Notes under the pieces: generated by a model
Told to the model about the DNA's origin: nothing
Seen by the model: the letters and a program-made list of their open reading frames with translations, nothing else
Database searches by the model: none
Made by a program: the position numbers and the translations under genes
Shown here: positions 1 through 11,659 of the stretch, one piece after another
How the letters are laid out: the number at the start of each line of letters is the position of its first letter
Position numbering within the stretch: position 1 is the stretch's first letter
From: Atherix ibis
Lineage: Eukaryota > Arthropoda > Insecta > Diptera > Athericidae
Assembly (NCBI GenBank): GCA_958298945.1
Contig: OY282606.1
Span: 94,619,696-94,683,695, forward strand
Length of the DNA stretch: 64,000 nucleotides
Direction of reading: 5' to 3'

Positions 1-1340
1 ACAGTAAATTATTTTTTAAATTTTAGATAAACCATCGATCTATTAAGTAAGTATGATTTTATTTATATTTAACCAACTCTGAGGATAATATGAATTTTGA
101 ATATATTTTTACAATTAATATTTCGTCATTTTTTGTAACGATCGAAGTTTTATTAGCGCTTATTTTTTTTAAATAAACCATTTCTTAAATACTATTGTAT
201 ATACTCATTAGATACTGTATTTTACGATAGATTACATTTGATCACGTCTTGGAAACATTTACTATCCAGTCGTGAACTCACTTTTACAGGATGGGACCAC
301 ACTCCCAATTCAAAATAGTCATTTTTGTATCGTTAATAGTACGAAAAATAGATGAAATTAAATAATTAAAAAAAAACACGGCCCTAAAAACAAATTTATC
401 CAACTGACATGATGGTTGTTTGTTTGTTAAATAGTAAATTATTACGTGTGATATAGTAATTTTCCTAATTTTTTAAGAATCTTTCTAAGGTAAGATCTCC
501 CTCCATTTAGCCGCTCTAAATAGTAACAACATACAAAATAAGTAGAAATTAGTTAAAAGAATTCAAAATACAAAATTTATCTGACCCATCATAAAAATTA
601 GTTTGCACTATACCTAAAAGTAGGTCTATTCTATGACAGCAAAAGGTTATGTATAAAATATTTCGCTAATTTTAAAAATAATTTATCGATAAAAGAAAGT
701 TATTTCCACTGATTGATTATAGGAAACACAAGTAAGTATACGAAAATAAAAAATACATACAATTTTTTTTTTAAATTGGCACAAATTATTTTTGGGGTTT
801 GTTACTCTTGAAAATCAATAAATTAATCCATCCATCCAACAGGAGAGTTCGAGATCTGTTTATTTCGTTTGCCAGGGTTACAGGTGAACATTTTCATTTT
901 CTAAAAAAATTCCAAACATATCAATTTTCGTTCATTTTATTGACTGGTGGTTGTTTGGATAATGATGGCTGAACGGACGTAAAGATACGACTTTTCAGCA
1001 AAGGTGTGCCAAATTTTCTAACAGGTAAATAGGTTGATTACCTTTTTATTGGTTTCAAAAATACGATTGCTCACATTTATTTATTTTAGAGTGTATTACT
1101 TCTTTCCTATTTCAAAACTACTAAGTTTTATATTTTCCTATCGTTTTTATTCAGGTTTTCATTTATTTTTAATTTTATAAATTTTAGTTTATGTTTGAGA
1201 CCATTTCATTAAGAAAACATGTACATTTACGATTATATACAATACATTCTCTCAGATAAATTAGGTTCCAAAAATATTTTAACAAATGGTTAAGGGTCAA
1301 TGTTTGTTAAGGATTGGTAAAAAATAAAAATAAAGGTGTA
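1..1340. other. AT-rich DNA, no gene seen
   Basis: Dominated by A and T runs with stops in all frames. I see no ORF with a recognisable motif, no terminal inverted repeat and no tandem array. A short segment near 840-900 is a little less AT-rich but matches nothing I know. Confidence 0.6.
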
Positions 1341-1409
1341 TTTTTTTAGGTGTTGGATAGGGATGAGGAAGGTATTAAAATTTGGATGGAAAAAAATGCT
1401 CTCCCAAAC

Positions 1410-1625
1410 AGGTTGTCAGTCGAGTTTCACCCATTTTCTTCTTCTTTTTCTTCTGCTTTTTCTTTTTAGATTTCCTTTGGGACTCTTTTTTTAGTTTTAT
1501 TTTTATTTTTACTTTGTTTTTCTTAAAAAAATATTTTTTTTTCTTTTTTGGATTTTTTGGAGATTTTTTTTCTGTTTTTTCTTTTAATTTCTTTTTATAA
1601 TTGCTTTTCTCTTTTCACATTTTTT
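1410..1625. repeat. T-rich pyrimidine tract
   Basis: About 200 bases made almost only of T with scattered C, G and A. The apparent ORFs here encode phenylalanine-rich strings and are composition artefacts. It could be a decayed poly(T), meaning a minus-strand retroposon tail, or simple low-complexity DNA. I cannot choose between these. Confidence 0.5.
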
Positions 1626-1739
1626 TCTAATATCCCCTCCCATAGAAAACTTGTCCACAGATTTTCCATAGATTTCTTAATAATTACTGTGCAAGCAACC
1701 AATTTTAAGTATTTTGATTTATATTATTTAGAATTACTT

Positions 1740-2270
1740 ATACAGGATAGGCCATCTGTTGGTTTGTTTTGCAACTTTCAAAATAACTGTCAAAAAGCAC
1801 ATTTCATAATTTTTTTTTTCACAAGCTGTCAAATATAAAATAGTACAATTTTACTGTAAAAAACGGGCCACCTATAAAAATGACATTTCGCAATATAATT
1901 TTTTGGCGACAAAGCACATGGGCTTTTCGAAGAACCTATGAATCATTAAAAAAAATCACTATTTGATGCGGTTTATTTGAGCTGATCTTTTTCGAAAATG
2001 ATCGTGAAGAGGCCATTACAGAGAATTCTAAACGATATCGTGCCAGTTTAGCCGCGTTTTCGTAACAGAAATTGAATGTAAATGGATACAAACCCCAAAA
2101 CGGATCAAAACATCGATTTTTGCACACTAAATTCGGCGATCGAATTAACTCACAGAACGCTGATATGAATTGACCGCCAAGATCTTGCAATGTGACACCG
2201 CTGGACATTTTCTTTGAAGCTATTTGACAAGAAATTTATGCTTCAAACCAAGAACAATTGAAGCCCTAAA
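1740..2270. other. Unclassified segment, possible DNA-transposon remnant
   Basis: This stretch is less AT-rich than its surroundings. A 90-codon minus-strand frame (1936-2208) contains GGQFISAF, which faintly resembles the sequence before the WPPRS motif of the DDE elements elsewhere in the window, but no WPPRS or catalytic motif follows. I cannot assign it. It may be an old element end or chance. Confidence 0.15.
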
Positions 2271-2545
2271 AAAAAATATTTAAAAAGAAATTGAAGGAAA
2301 AATCATCAAAAATTTTTATCATATGAATAATATTGTTTTATTTCAAATTTTTTTTAAAAAAAAACACCAAAAAATGGCTCACCCTTTACAAATATTTTTG
2401 AATTTTTATTAATAATTTTTTTTCGGATTTTTGCATCATAACTTTAATTTTATAGTTAGCGATTTATTTTCAAGCTTCTATTTTTAGCAAATTTACTATT
2501 GACTAAATATATTTACAAAAAAATTTTGTATTCACTGCCATCGGT

Positions 2546-2591
2546 TAACTATAATGAAGTGATAAATGTAATTACCACTTCATTATAGTTA
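2546..2591. repeat. Perfect 16-bp inverted repeat
   Basis: The arm TAACTATAATGAAGTG (2546-2561) is followed after a 14-base loop by its exact reverse complement (2576-2591). It would fold into a stable hairpin. No gene lies nearby, so a terminator or regulatory role cannot be argued. It may be the core of a small foldback or MITE-like element. Confidence 0.6.
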
Positions 2592-2599
2592 TAGTTAAA

Positions 2600-5465
2600 T
2601 TGCAAACGATGATTATTAATTCGATAAAAATAAAATAGAATTAGCAGAATTCGATAAGCAGAAATATCTTAGTAAATCGAAATATATTTCTAACAAAATT
2701 TGTTTATTTTAACATATTTGAATTATAGAAGTGTAAATTATGATCGACCAAAAAATTAATAATTAACTTCAAATATAAATTAATAATTAACAAAAATAAA
2801 AATAAATATGTTTGAATTAATTTGAAAGTATATATTAATTAAAATGTAACTTTGCATGATATTTTTTTCTATTTTTGTTTTGATTATGCACGCTGTGAAA
2901 ATTTCTTACATTTACTAAATTTTTTTTTATTGAATTTTTGACCATTGAAAATTATAAAATTTAAATAGATCAATTTAGTTTTGGCGGTCTCTTATGAATT
3001 TCTTATTAAACATTTTTTAAATATGCGAAAAAATGTATGAAACTGATTTTTTTGCAAGATTTTCTTTTATTTTTATAAATCGGTTCTGGTAGGCTTCAAC
3101 CTTTGAATATTATGGACCGTATCAAGATGACGTTTTCTCGGGTGGTTTTTGATCTAGGCGAATGAAATAAAGTCCAAATACATCTTTTTCCCAGCAGAGT
3201 GTGTTGACTTAGATCAAGTCTAAGTACTTTCTTTTTCCAGCAGGGTGGCTATTCAGGTCTTCTTTAATCTATTGTAAGTAAAGGTTTTAGATTAAAGAAT
3301 ACGTCAGATTTTCGTATATATATACGCATTTTTCTGTTTACATAATTGCAAAAGCGGCAAGAAATCGTAATACTTGCATACATTTGTGTAAATTTTTTAA
3401 TGCAGATACGACTGACATCTAATTTTCGTAATAGAAATTTATTGAATTCCAAAAGCATAATTAAAATTCAATTGTATTTTAAATTTATTATTTATTTTGT
3501 AAATATCAATCAAATATCAACTGCCTCAATTTAGTGGACTTTCGGAGAGCTTTAAGATACGCCATTCTCCATGAAAGTGGTAGCAAACCAAAATGCTTGC
3601 ATATTTTTGTTGTTGTTCAAGTTATAATTTTGACACTCATCGGAAAATGCAAGTGAAAACGTGTTTTTTAAAGAATTTACTAAATAATTTTATTGTTGAT
3701 GACATTTAATAGAAAGTTTTTATTTTCGAATATGTTTTGGTCATTCAACGGAAAATTTCTTTCTGTCGGTAAGTTGACATCTTTATTTTTATAAGAGACA
3801 TTAATAAAAATCTAGTTTGTGATGTGTTTAGATGGTTTTTAATGATTTGTGCAGTTAAAAAAGTTGTAAAAAAGTGAAAAGTTCTTGGTTCAATAGATGT
3901 AAACAAATGCAATTTTGACCGTTCAATGTTTATTGGAAAATAGTTCAGTGCCGGCGTGCGTAAAGTGTGTGTATTATGCCAAAGTATATATGAATGGCTA
4001 ATGAATGGAGGAAAATAAATTATGCCTTAGTTGTGAGTGTTTTTAATTATCATATGTACAGTATAATCTTTGTAAGAAGTTGATATCGATCAGTTCAAAT
4101 TATATGGCTTTATAGGAATGGACAACTGGAATAAAATCTGAAGAAAAAGATTTAGTAGAATGTACGAATAATAGAAATGAATTTGCTGAAAATTTACCAT
4201 CTAAAAAAATACTATCGAATCATCTAATATTAACAAGCAAACTACGAAGAATCTTAAAGTGAAGAGATATAAATAAACTGAAATAAATAATATTGCCAAA
4301 ACATAAGTTTTGAAAATTAACCTGGGAAAAGATATAATTCGTGAAGTTGAGAAAACAAATCGTATAAATTCTGCCAAAATAACTATTTAAATTAAGGAGA
4401 AACTATTACACTGAAACATGTCAATAATATGTTACCAATAGAAAAGAAAGTTCTTACAACCAGGAAAGCATATAAATTTATCATTTTCGATATAAATGAC
4501 AAGGTAATTATTACTTTCAAGCGAAGGAGTATTATCAACTTTTACGTTTGGCTGCAACATACAATAACTATATATTGGCAAATATGTAACAGATTCTTAG
4601 AATGAGCATAGATTTATTACGTAATATCTGTTCGAATGAAAATCTTGAAAATATTTGGAATTCATAATAGACTGTGAAAAGTACTTCAGAAAAAGATCCC
4701 AATGATTTAAGAGCAATTTCACTACTGCATAAGGAACAACATGTTGGCTACATTAAATTTCGAATAATGCAAACTATAAGCCAATTCAAATTACTTAGAC
4801 ACCACAAGTAAATAAAAATATTTACCATGGCGATTCTTAAAATACTGTAGAACTTTCGCTTATAAGAACTTTAAAAAATTTATTAGTAACCATTCCACCT
4901 AGTTACTTAGTTTTATAATAAATAAAAAATTATCATTTCTAAAGAGTATATAGCGTCTTACTCAAAATTATACCATCAAACCACAAAATTCACAATAATA
5001 ATAGATATATTTGCTTACGCATAATAATATCACAAATGAAAATGGTTTTAAAATTACCTCGTCAATTGCATACTGAACTTTAAAATTGGCCCCCATTGAT
5101 TTACGCCGTTTCTGCAATTTTGCATGGGGTGTGCGTTCTTACAAATGTATTGTCGACAAAATTTGGACAGAACTTTTGTCCAGTTCTTCTATAATCTAAG
5201 GTGAAGGGTAGTTCTCAGCTCTCCCAAAATGATGCTTAATGCCACCAACAAAATTGTGCTCTTGATGAGGAATGTTCCCCATAGGCTCGATGCAACTATT
5301 CGTAAGCAAAACTCCCGGATTCAACGAACCTAACCCAAAAATTTGATGGAATTTTTTTTACTCTAAAAATATTCCAACTTCAATTAAAAACCCTTCAATA
5401 TCCCACCAACAACAAAGAAAAACTTTAACTATTTTATAATCAATCATACAAATTTAAATCGTTTT
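2600..5465. other. AT-rich intergenic DNA
   Basis: No gene can be supported. Segments 3080-3260 and 5080-5345 are less AT-rich but show no motif I recognise in any frame. Segment 3950-4990 has short open stretches split by stops. I saw no TIRs, tandem repeats or RNA genes. Confidence 0.5.
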
Positions 5466-5470
5466 ATTTA

Positions 5471-6718
5471 CGATGGTCGTTCAATAAGTCCTTAAAAATC
5501 CAATTGCGCTCGTAGTGTCGGTAAATATTTTTTTTTGTAAGTAGCATTATTGACAGGAAAGCTCGATCCATAGCGTAGGTCAATTTCTATCGTCGATTAA
5601 AGTTAACGACATTTATTTTTGCATAACAATGAAAAAAAGCGAGTTTAGGGCTGTCATCAAACATCTCCATTTGAAAGGCTTAAGCCCGAAAGAAATCAAA
5701 GCCGAGTTGGATGCAGTTCATGGCACATCTGCACCTGTGTTTGCGACGGTTTACAATTGGGTGAATGAATTTAAACGTGGCCGTTTATCCACAAAAGATG
5801 AACATCGTTCAGGACGCCCAGTTGTGGTGTCTACTCCTGAAATCGTCGACAAAATCCACGATCTGATTTTGAACGATCGGCGAATTAAAGTGCGCGAATT
5901 AATTGAGGCCACGGGCATATCACAAGGTACAGTCGCTTCAATTTTGCATAAAAAATTGTCTGTGAAAAAAATTTCGGCAAGATTGGTGCCGCGTTTGCTC
6001 TCAGAGGAGAATAAGCGCAATCGTGTAGTGGACTCTGAGGCTACGTCGGCACTCTTTCATCGCAATCCTGCCGAATTCCTTCGTCGATATGTCACTGTGG
6101 ACGAAACCTGGATACACTACTACACTCCAGAAACGAAGAGACAGTCATCACAGTGGATTTTCAAGGGTGACTGGGCTCCGAAGAAGGCAAAAACTGTGCC
6201 ATCGGCCGGCAAGGTGATGGCCACGGTCTTTTGGGATTCGCAGGGCATCATTTTTATCGACTACTTGGAAAAAGGAAACACAATAATAGGAGCGTATTAC
6301 GCGTCGTTATTGCAACCGTTGAGCGAGGAAATCAAAGAGAAACGCCCCCATCTGAAGAAGAACAAAATCCTCTTGCATCAGGACAATGCGCGTGTGCACA
6401 CCTGCGCTGTTTCCATGGTCAAAATTGTGGAATTGAGAATGGAATTGTTGCAGCATCCCGCTTATTCACCAGATTTGGCCCCGAGTGACTATTTTCTTTT
6501 CCCCAATCTGAAGAAATGGCTTGGCGGACGACGGTTCACTTCCAACGAGGACGTCATTGCTCAAACGGATGAGTATTTTGCAGAACTTCCGAAATCCTAT
6601 TTTTTGGACGGAATAAAAATTTTGGAAAAACGGTTGGAAAAGTATATAGAGCTAAAATTTTTTTTTTTAAAAACAGTTTTTTTCCATCTTTTTCTAAGGA
6701 CTTATTGGACGACCCTCG
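5471..6718 (+). mobile_element. mariner element with TIRs and TA target duplication
   Basis: A 1.25-kb element flanked by TA on both sides (5469-5470 and 6719-6720). The left end reads CGATGGTCGTTCAATAAGTC. The right end, reverse-complemented, reads CGAGGGTCGTCCAATAAGTC. The 24-bp TIRs differ at two positions. The TIR resembles that of family A (copies at 16.1, 27.8 and 57.0 kb), which begins CGAGGGTCATTCAA, so the two families look related. One transposase gene fills the interior. Size, TIRs and TA duplication are standard for mariner. Confidence 0.93.
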
Positions 6719-6747
6719 TAGTTTATAGAAATAAATTTTTAATTTAA
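5629..6747 (+). CDS. mariner transposase, DD34D, near-intact
   Basis: Cut-and-paste transposase acting on the element's own TIRs in the nucleus. Residues 1-110 form the paired helix-turn-helix DNA-binding region, with WVNEFKRGR near 44 and a GRP linker at 62-64. The RNase H-like catalytic core has D158 (TVDETW), D252 (LHQDNA) and D287 (APSDYF), with 34 residues between the last two: the mariner signature. The usual WVP linker motif reads LVP, so the tryptophan at 119 is leucine. Similarity ends at about residue 343 (YIELK). The family's usual GDYVEK-like end is lost after a T run, so the frame continues through the 3' TIR and past the element into flanking DNA. Activity is doubtful. By motif it fits the broad irritans group. 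Confidence 0.9.
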   Translation: MKKSEFRAVIKHLHLKGLSPKEIKAELDAVHGTSAPVFATVYNWVNEFKRGRLSTKDEHRSGRPVVVSTPEIVDKIHDLILNDRRIKVRELIEATGISQGTVASILHKKLSVKKISARLVPRLLSEENKRNRVVDSEATSALFHRNPAEFLRRYVTVDETWIHYYTPETKRQSSQWIFKGDWAPKKAKTVPSAGKVMATVFWDSQGIIFIDYLEKGNTIIGAYYASLLQPLSEEIKEKRPHLKKNKILLHQDNARVHTCAVSMVKIVELRMELLQHPAYSPDLAPSDYFLFPNLKKWLGGRRFTSNEDVIAQTDEYFAELPKSYFLDGIKILEKRLEKYIELKFFFLKTVFFHLFLRTYWTTLVVYRNKFLI

Positions 6748-8690
6748 TATTTTATAGAAAAATAAAATAATAAACACATTCAATGATGGATTTTTTATTT
6801 GAATTCCAATCAAAATAAAATCAAATTGCAGTCCATATATTTAATGGTGATTGTCAAAAATTGGATCTACTAGTTGTTTTTTTTTTAAAATCCTATTTAT
6901 TATGGTAAAATCATAACTTTATATAAAGGATTTTGTAGATAAAATGAAATTCTCATAAATTATTTGTGTGTACAGTATTTTTGGTAGAATATCTCTTGTA
7001 TGACATTTTTCGTAGAATGTCATAATAAAATCCAGTAAAATATTATTTGTGCTTACCAACGAACATATTTTCAGTTTTATTGCTTGATAGGTATATCTCT
7101 CATAAGCTGGCAGTGAAATGTAATTGCTGTCAGCAGTTAATATTCATCATCATCGTTTCATATTCTACCTATCGTGTAATTGTTTCTGCATTTTCCTGGT
7201 TTCGCAGTGAATTTTCAAACAAACAAAAGTCAATACACATGTTATAATGACTTCTGCTAAGGGTCTGTTGGGGAGAGGTAAATATTTTGGTGTGTTAAAC
7301 TCATAACTCGCGCTCCTACCTGAATGAATAGAGGACGCATTGCATGTGTTAATACATAAATATTCTACAAACTATTGACATTATTTTTTCAAGGATTGAA
7401 ATGTTTTCAGCATGGAAATCGATTCCGTCAATATAAATGCAATTGATTGAAGTACGCGGTAGTTTATTAATCTCCGTAAGTGCGCAAAATGAAAAGATTC
7501 TACTCGCAAAAAAAATAATCTATCTAAACACTACTCAAGACTTTCGTAATTGGAGTAATTGCCAAAATAAAGCTGCAAATATAAGACCAGTTTTTCGTTT
7601 AGACTACAAACCCACACTTCATTTAAAAGCACAAATGTTGTTGCCTATTTCCGAATGCCAGTTCACCCTTCAGCTTCTACATACATTTGTGCATTGGTTA
7701 TGGTCCTTATTGGTCAGTTCCTATTATGGTCAGTTACAATTAGTTTACCGCATTCGCATTTTTCCATACCAAACACTTAACCACTAAAACTTTAATGATC
7801 TTGTTTTCCTCCACATTCTCATCGAACTAATGCGCAAAGTGTACTTGAACTCATAAAATAAACATTTTCTGTTGCTCTAATCAACTGGTCCCCGCTTATT
7901 GGATAATTTAAGACCGCTTTCATTATAATACCACAATGGCTAGAAGCGATATGGCTCTGGTGTGTTGTTTATGCTTCAATTGATTAGGATTTATTCATTT
8001 ATAGGAGAGAGCAGCAGCGTAAAAGATTTATTAAAACAATTCTTATTTCGGTACTCAACTATTTCGATCAATATCATTTCATGTTAGACAACAATGCACA
8101 AGCACGGAAGAGACCATCATCATGTGCTGTTTGTTAATATTTAATTATAAAAACAGCATGAATTCTGTCCAGCTGGGAGGATGCTGAACAAAAAACAGAT
8201 GAAAACTGAAAAGCTTAAGAAAATTTCAAATTCAGCATTGTTTCAACTTTTCAACAATAGGTGCATTGAATCCAATTAGTTTGACGTGTCGAATGGAATG
8301 GGGGAATAGTGGAGCAGCCAAGCATCGTTTAGGTGCGGCCACCGATGGCGATGTATTAAGATCCATTTAGAAAGTCCCTAACAATAATACACCACCACCC
8401 ATATACGACGTTTCTGTTAGTATTTAATAATTTTGCAAATTGTTTTGTTTATTGTTTAAAAGCGCCATTCGAATTGGGGGCCTAGTAAATCTGCTACAAT
8501 TCTCTCCATTTAACGAAATAAACAAATCCTCCCCATATATAAAAAAATATTCAAAAGTACTCTCGTAAAACCTGTTATTCGTGTGATAAGTGCATTCGAA
8601 ATGAGGTCGGTATCTAAGAGTATCTGTACTTACGTTTCGTTATTGTAACTGGAATGTTCAATACGCTCAGTAATATCACGTCGCGTTTAC
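6748..8690. other. Non-coding DNA, mixed composition
   Basis: Between about 7050 and 8690 the sequence is less AT-rich and looks unique rather than repetitive. A 116-codon frame at 7437-7787 has no recognisable domain and no homopolymer bias. I do not call it a gene. Nothing resembling a TE, tRNA or tandem repeat was seen. Confidence 0.45.
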
Positions 8691-8691
8691 A

Positions 8692-8800
8692 TTACTTCAA
8701 TTGAAGTAAATCGTCGAAACTGGAACGCAATTGCTTATTGGTAAAGTGTACGTGCCACAAAATTACCCTATATAAATCCATCCAGTCAGTATACTGATTC
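8692..8800 (+). promoter_or_regulatory. Speculative promoter-like segment
   Basis: A perfect 18-bp palindrome, TTACTTCAA then TTGAAGTAA (8692-8709), lies 60 bases upstream of TATATAAA (8769-8776). A TCAGT initiator-like match follows at 8786-8790. The TATA-to-initiator distance, under 20 bases, is shorter than the usual 25-30, and the downstream frame (8805-9020) is not a recognisable protein. TATA-like strings are common in AT-rich DNA, so this is weak. Confidence 0.15.
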
Positions 8801-8804
8801 CATT

Positions 8805-9456
8805 GTGAACGAAAAGATCATTTTCACCTCTCTATATCGACGAGTTGTGTTTTCTTCTCTGGATTATTTCGTCACATTTGTCATATTTAAGATTTCATAT
8901 CGCTTATGTACTCAAAATAAACGTTTATATTCCTTTCCGAAAAAAAAAAACAGAAAAAAAAAATTTACCAAAATAAAAATGTCTTTTTTTAATCTTGAAT
9001 ATTTTTCAATATTAAGATAAGTGAGTTATCAGATTTATAGAGTTGATATCAACTTAGTTATGAATTTTCCCATTGATGGTTTGGAAAATACCTGCAACGG
9101 CCATAAAGTAGGAAATTGGAAACGTTTTTATGATGTACAAATTTCGTTTTATGGCCTCTTAAAAGCAAGTTCAAATTTATTGCAGAGAAAAAACTGATAT
9201 TGCTAAAAATTAATCATATGACCGTTGAGTTAGAGACGTAGTCCGGATTTCGTTCAAATTATTAAATGTTCACAATTCATACAATTTGCTTTTATTTTAT
9301 TTATTTTTTAATATCCATTTTTAGTATTGAAAATGTAATTTATTAATTAGGTCATCTGTCGGCAACTAGAGAAGAGGCAACTTTTTAAAGATATTTTAGT
9401 GCTGCCATATCAGGTCACTTTGTTTATTATTCCAAAATATTTCTTTTCTTTGTAAT
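8805..9456. other. AT-rich DNA before a mariner insertion
   Basis: A 71-codon frame starts at 8805 but becomes lysine-rich through A runs at its end and has no domain I recognise. The rest is AT-rich with no repeat structure. Confidence 0.4.
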
Positions 9457-9458
9457 TA

Positions 9459-10596
9459 TTGGGTTGCCCGGAAAGCAATTTCGTTTTTTTTTATTCAATT
9501 AAATATTGTCCAGTCTGATCCAGTACTTCTGTTAGTAGCATGATTCCACGCTCATAAAATTTTTATTCTTTGCCGGCAAAAAACGGATCCAAGTGATTTT
9601 TGACCTCATCATTCGAATTTAACCTTTTACCATCTAAAAAATTTTGAACAGATCGAAACAAATCATAATCGGAAGGTGCTAGCTCTGGAGAGTATGGTGG
9701 GTGTGACAGTATATCCCATCCAAGCTCTAAAAGCTGTTGCCGAGGATGATGCTCATCCTGTTGGAACACTATACCTTTCCTATTGACCAATTCTAGCCTT
9801 TTGTTTTTAAGTGAATCATTCAATTTGTTCAACTGATGACAGTACACTTCAGAATTGATCGATGTGTTGCTCAGTAGAACCTCAAAATAAACGATTCCTT
9901 TGAAATCCCACCAAACAGACAGCATAACCTATTTTTGATGAAGGTTCATCTATTCTACTCCAGGATCTTTTGCGCTAAACATTGTTGTAGACATCCCATT
10001 TCTCGTCCCCAGTGATGATACACTTCAGAAATGGATCATTTTCTTGGCGTTTGAGAAGCAAATCACAAATGTCAATACGACGGCACAAATATTTTTCCGT
10101 AAGAAGATGAGGAACTAATATGTCGAGCTTCGAGATTAAACCTAGCCGTTTCAAATGATCATGAACGGTCGTATTCGATAAATTTAATTTCTCAGCGATC
10201 CTTTATTGTATCTTCATCAGCTTCAACTGGCCTTCCAGAACGTGGTGCATCTTCGAGATCAAAAGTACCGAATCGAAATTTTGTAAACCAGTTTTGGCAC
10301 TGGCACTTACGTAACACATCTTCTCCATACACATCGGATAATTTTTTTATTGCTTGAACAGCATTTTTATCTTTTCTATAGTAAAAAAGTTAAAAATGCC
10401 AAAAAAGCTGTTTTTCATTTTCCATATTTAAAAGGGTATCAACCAAAAACTACTGTGCAGAATCAATCGAGCAAACCTTGCTATGTCAGCTGTCAAAATA
10501 CATATGATTATGCGGCTTAAGTGTGAAGTTGGTTGTGAAAAAATACAATTAAGTCGCCTGTTGGGAAAAATCGAAATTACTTTCCAAACAATCCAA
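9459..10596 (-). mobile_element. mellifera-type mariner, defective
   Basis: Both ends are readable. The left end is TTGGGTTGCCCGGAAAGCAA. The right end, reverse-complemented, is TTGGATTGTTTGGAAAGTAA, and both then continue TTTCG. TA flanks both sides (9457-9458 and 10597-10598). A TIR beginning TTGGGTTG is, from memory, typical of the mellifera subfamily, and the protein motifs agree. The transposase runs on the minus strand and is broken. Confidence 0.85.
9491..10425 (-). pseudogene. Broken mellifera-type mariner transposase
   Basis: Translation from the ATG at 10425 starts MENEKQLFWHF, hits a stop, then continues with a recognisable N-terminal DNA-binding region (LSDVYGEDVL, NWFTKFRFG, SGRPVEAD). 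A deletion and frameshift follow. The linker (LVPHLL) and first catalytic motif (GDEKW) are in another frame. The last long open part (9563-9925) includes SVWWDFKG, NRKGIVFQQD and HPPYSPELAPSDYDLF. The region after the second aspartate is altered: QQDEHHPR stands where the family has an N-A-R-P-H-like string. A stop at 9563-9565 truncates the C-terminus, whose residual frame (KFYERGIM) runs to the stop at 9491. Confidence 0.85.
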
Positions 10597-10606
10597 TATT
10601 ATATTT

Positions 10607-11002
10607 GCTGTCTTCCATTGGGACAATTTTGCTACTCACAAGTACTTGCGAGTAGATGCCCAATGGAATACAGAATTTACTGACAGAAGTAAAATATAAC
10701 CGCAAAATAGTCAACAACAATACTGAGTTTATTCACACATGAACAATAAAAACTGAGTTTACTCACACATAAACAATAAAAACTGAGTTTACTCACACAT
10801 AAACAATAAAAACAAAATTATGACACTTCAACAGCATCAACGAACCCGCTAAGCCATCTATTTTCATTTTGGGAACTAAAATCCCCCTACCATAAATTGT
10901 ATGCGTAACTACTCATGCGAAGTACTCATTTGTATGAGCAAGAGGAGCTGCGAGTAGTTAGAAGTACTTGTGAGTAGCAAAATTTTTCCAATGGAAGACA
11001 GC
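10607..11002. repeat. Foldback (long inverted repeat) element
   Basis: The left arm 10607-10647 (starts GCTGTCTTCCATTGG, ends CACAAGTACTT) matches the reverse complement of 10962-11002 over 41 bases with two mismatches. The interior is about 314 bases and carries a 30-bp tandem array and several ACTCAT/ATGAGT-type short repeats. There is no coding capacity. It could be a MITE or foldback element. Its left arm starts only 10 bases from the right end of the neighbouring mariner. No target-site duplication could be fixed. Confidence 0.75.
10722..10812. repeat. Three-copy 30-bp tandem repeat
   Basis: Units begin at 10722, 10752 and 10782. The core is ACTGAGTTTACTCACACATA followed by AACAATAAAA. 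The second and third copies are nearly identical; the first has small changes. The array lies inside the foldback element. Confidence 0.9.
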
Positions 11003-11275
11003 TATTATTTACCATAATCTTTTAAATTTTATATTTTAAAAAAACCATTGAAACCTAGACGTAACATAAAGTTCGTGTCGCTACATACAACAACAAAAAC
11101 AAAAAGAATTCTTGAAAAAAAACGATAAAATTTCATTATTGCAGTGACAAAAATCAAAGGGTATTTATTATATCATTGCTTTTCAATCTTTATTTGAATA
11201 AAATGGAAAAAGTATAATAAATGGAACAACAGAAGAAGCATTGTCAACTTTATTTAAAATTGTATATTCTTTTTT
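11003..11275. other. AT-rich spacer
   Basis: No gene or repeat structure recognised between the foldback element and the Jockey fragment. Confidence 0.5.
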
Positions 11276-11279
11276 TTCT

Positions 11280-11465
11280 TCTTTCTATCTACAATTAAGT
11301 AACAAGCAGATTTTAAATAATAAAAATTAAAAAAAAAATAACCAAAGAAAATAGAAAATTTCAAGTAAACACCCTTTGGCGTTTCTTTATCTGACGGGAT
11401 TAATTTTATATTCTTGAAAGATCCCTGGGCCATTTTCTCTTTGAGCCTCTAAGTGTGTGGTTGGT
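11280..11465 (-). pseudogene. Jockey-type LINE, 3' end fragment
   Basis: Read on the minus strand, 11460-11350 gives KRKWPRDLSRI and, after two stops, KKRQRVFT. This matches in position and spirit the last residues of the Jockey ORF2 at 55.8-56.0 kb in this window (RRLKRQWPRNF, EKRRWVYIP). The DNA also aligns by eye (a CACCC...GGCGTTTCT block in both). Only the C-terminal tail and 3' UTR survive. Stops show it is dead. Confidence 0.6.
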
Positions 11466-11659
11466 TTGTTAGGATGGTGGTATAGGTGAAAATTTTTCTT
11501 CGCAGCGAATTATAATGGCAGGAGAGGCGAGATTGAACATTTTTATAATGAATAAATTTTTTTAATGATTTTCTGACAAATAAGTATCTGGGAATTGTTA
11601 AATAAAACATAAATTATTAATTAATTATTGGGATTTATTATGTCGCCTTTCAAATAGGC

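Noticed and set aside
1382..1838. Two overlapping phenylalanine-rich ORFs
   Set aside because: They are translations of a T-rich tract, with no domain and no plausible protein composition.
3950..4990. Possible THAP/P-element-type debris (PACVKCVYY string near 3950, short open stretches after)
   Set aside because: Only one C-x-x-C string, no further THAP residues and no transposase motif. Chance is as likely.
7437..7787. 116-codon ORF as a host gene
   Set aside because: No recognisable domain, no splice context and no conservation evidence available.
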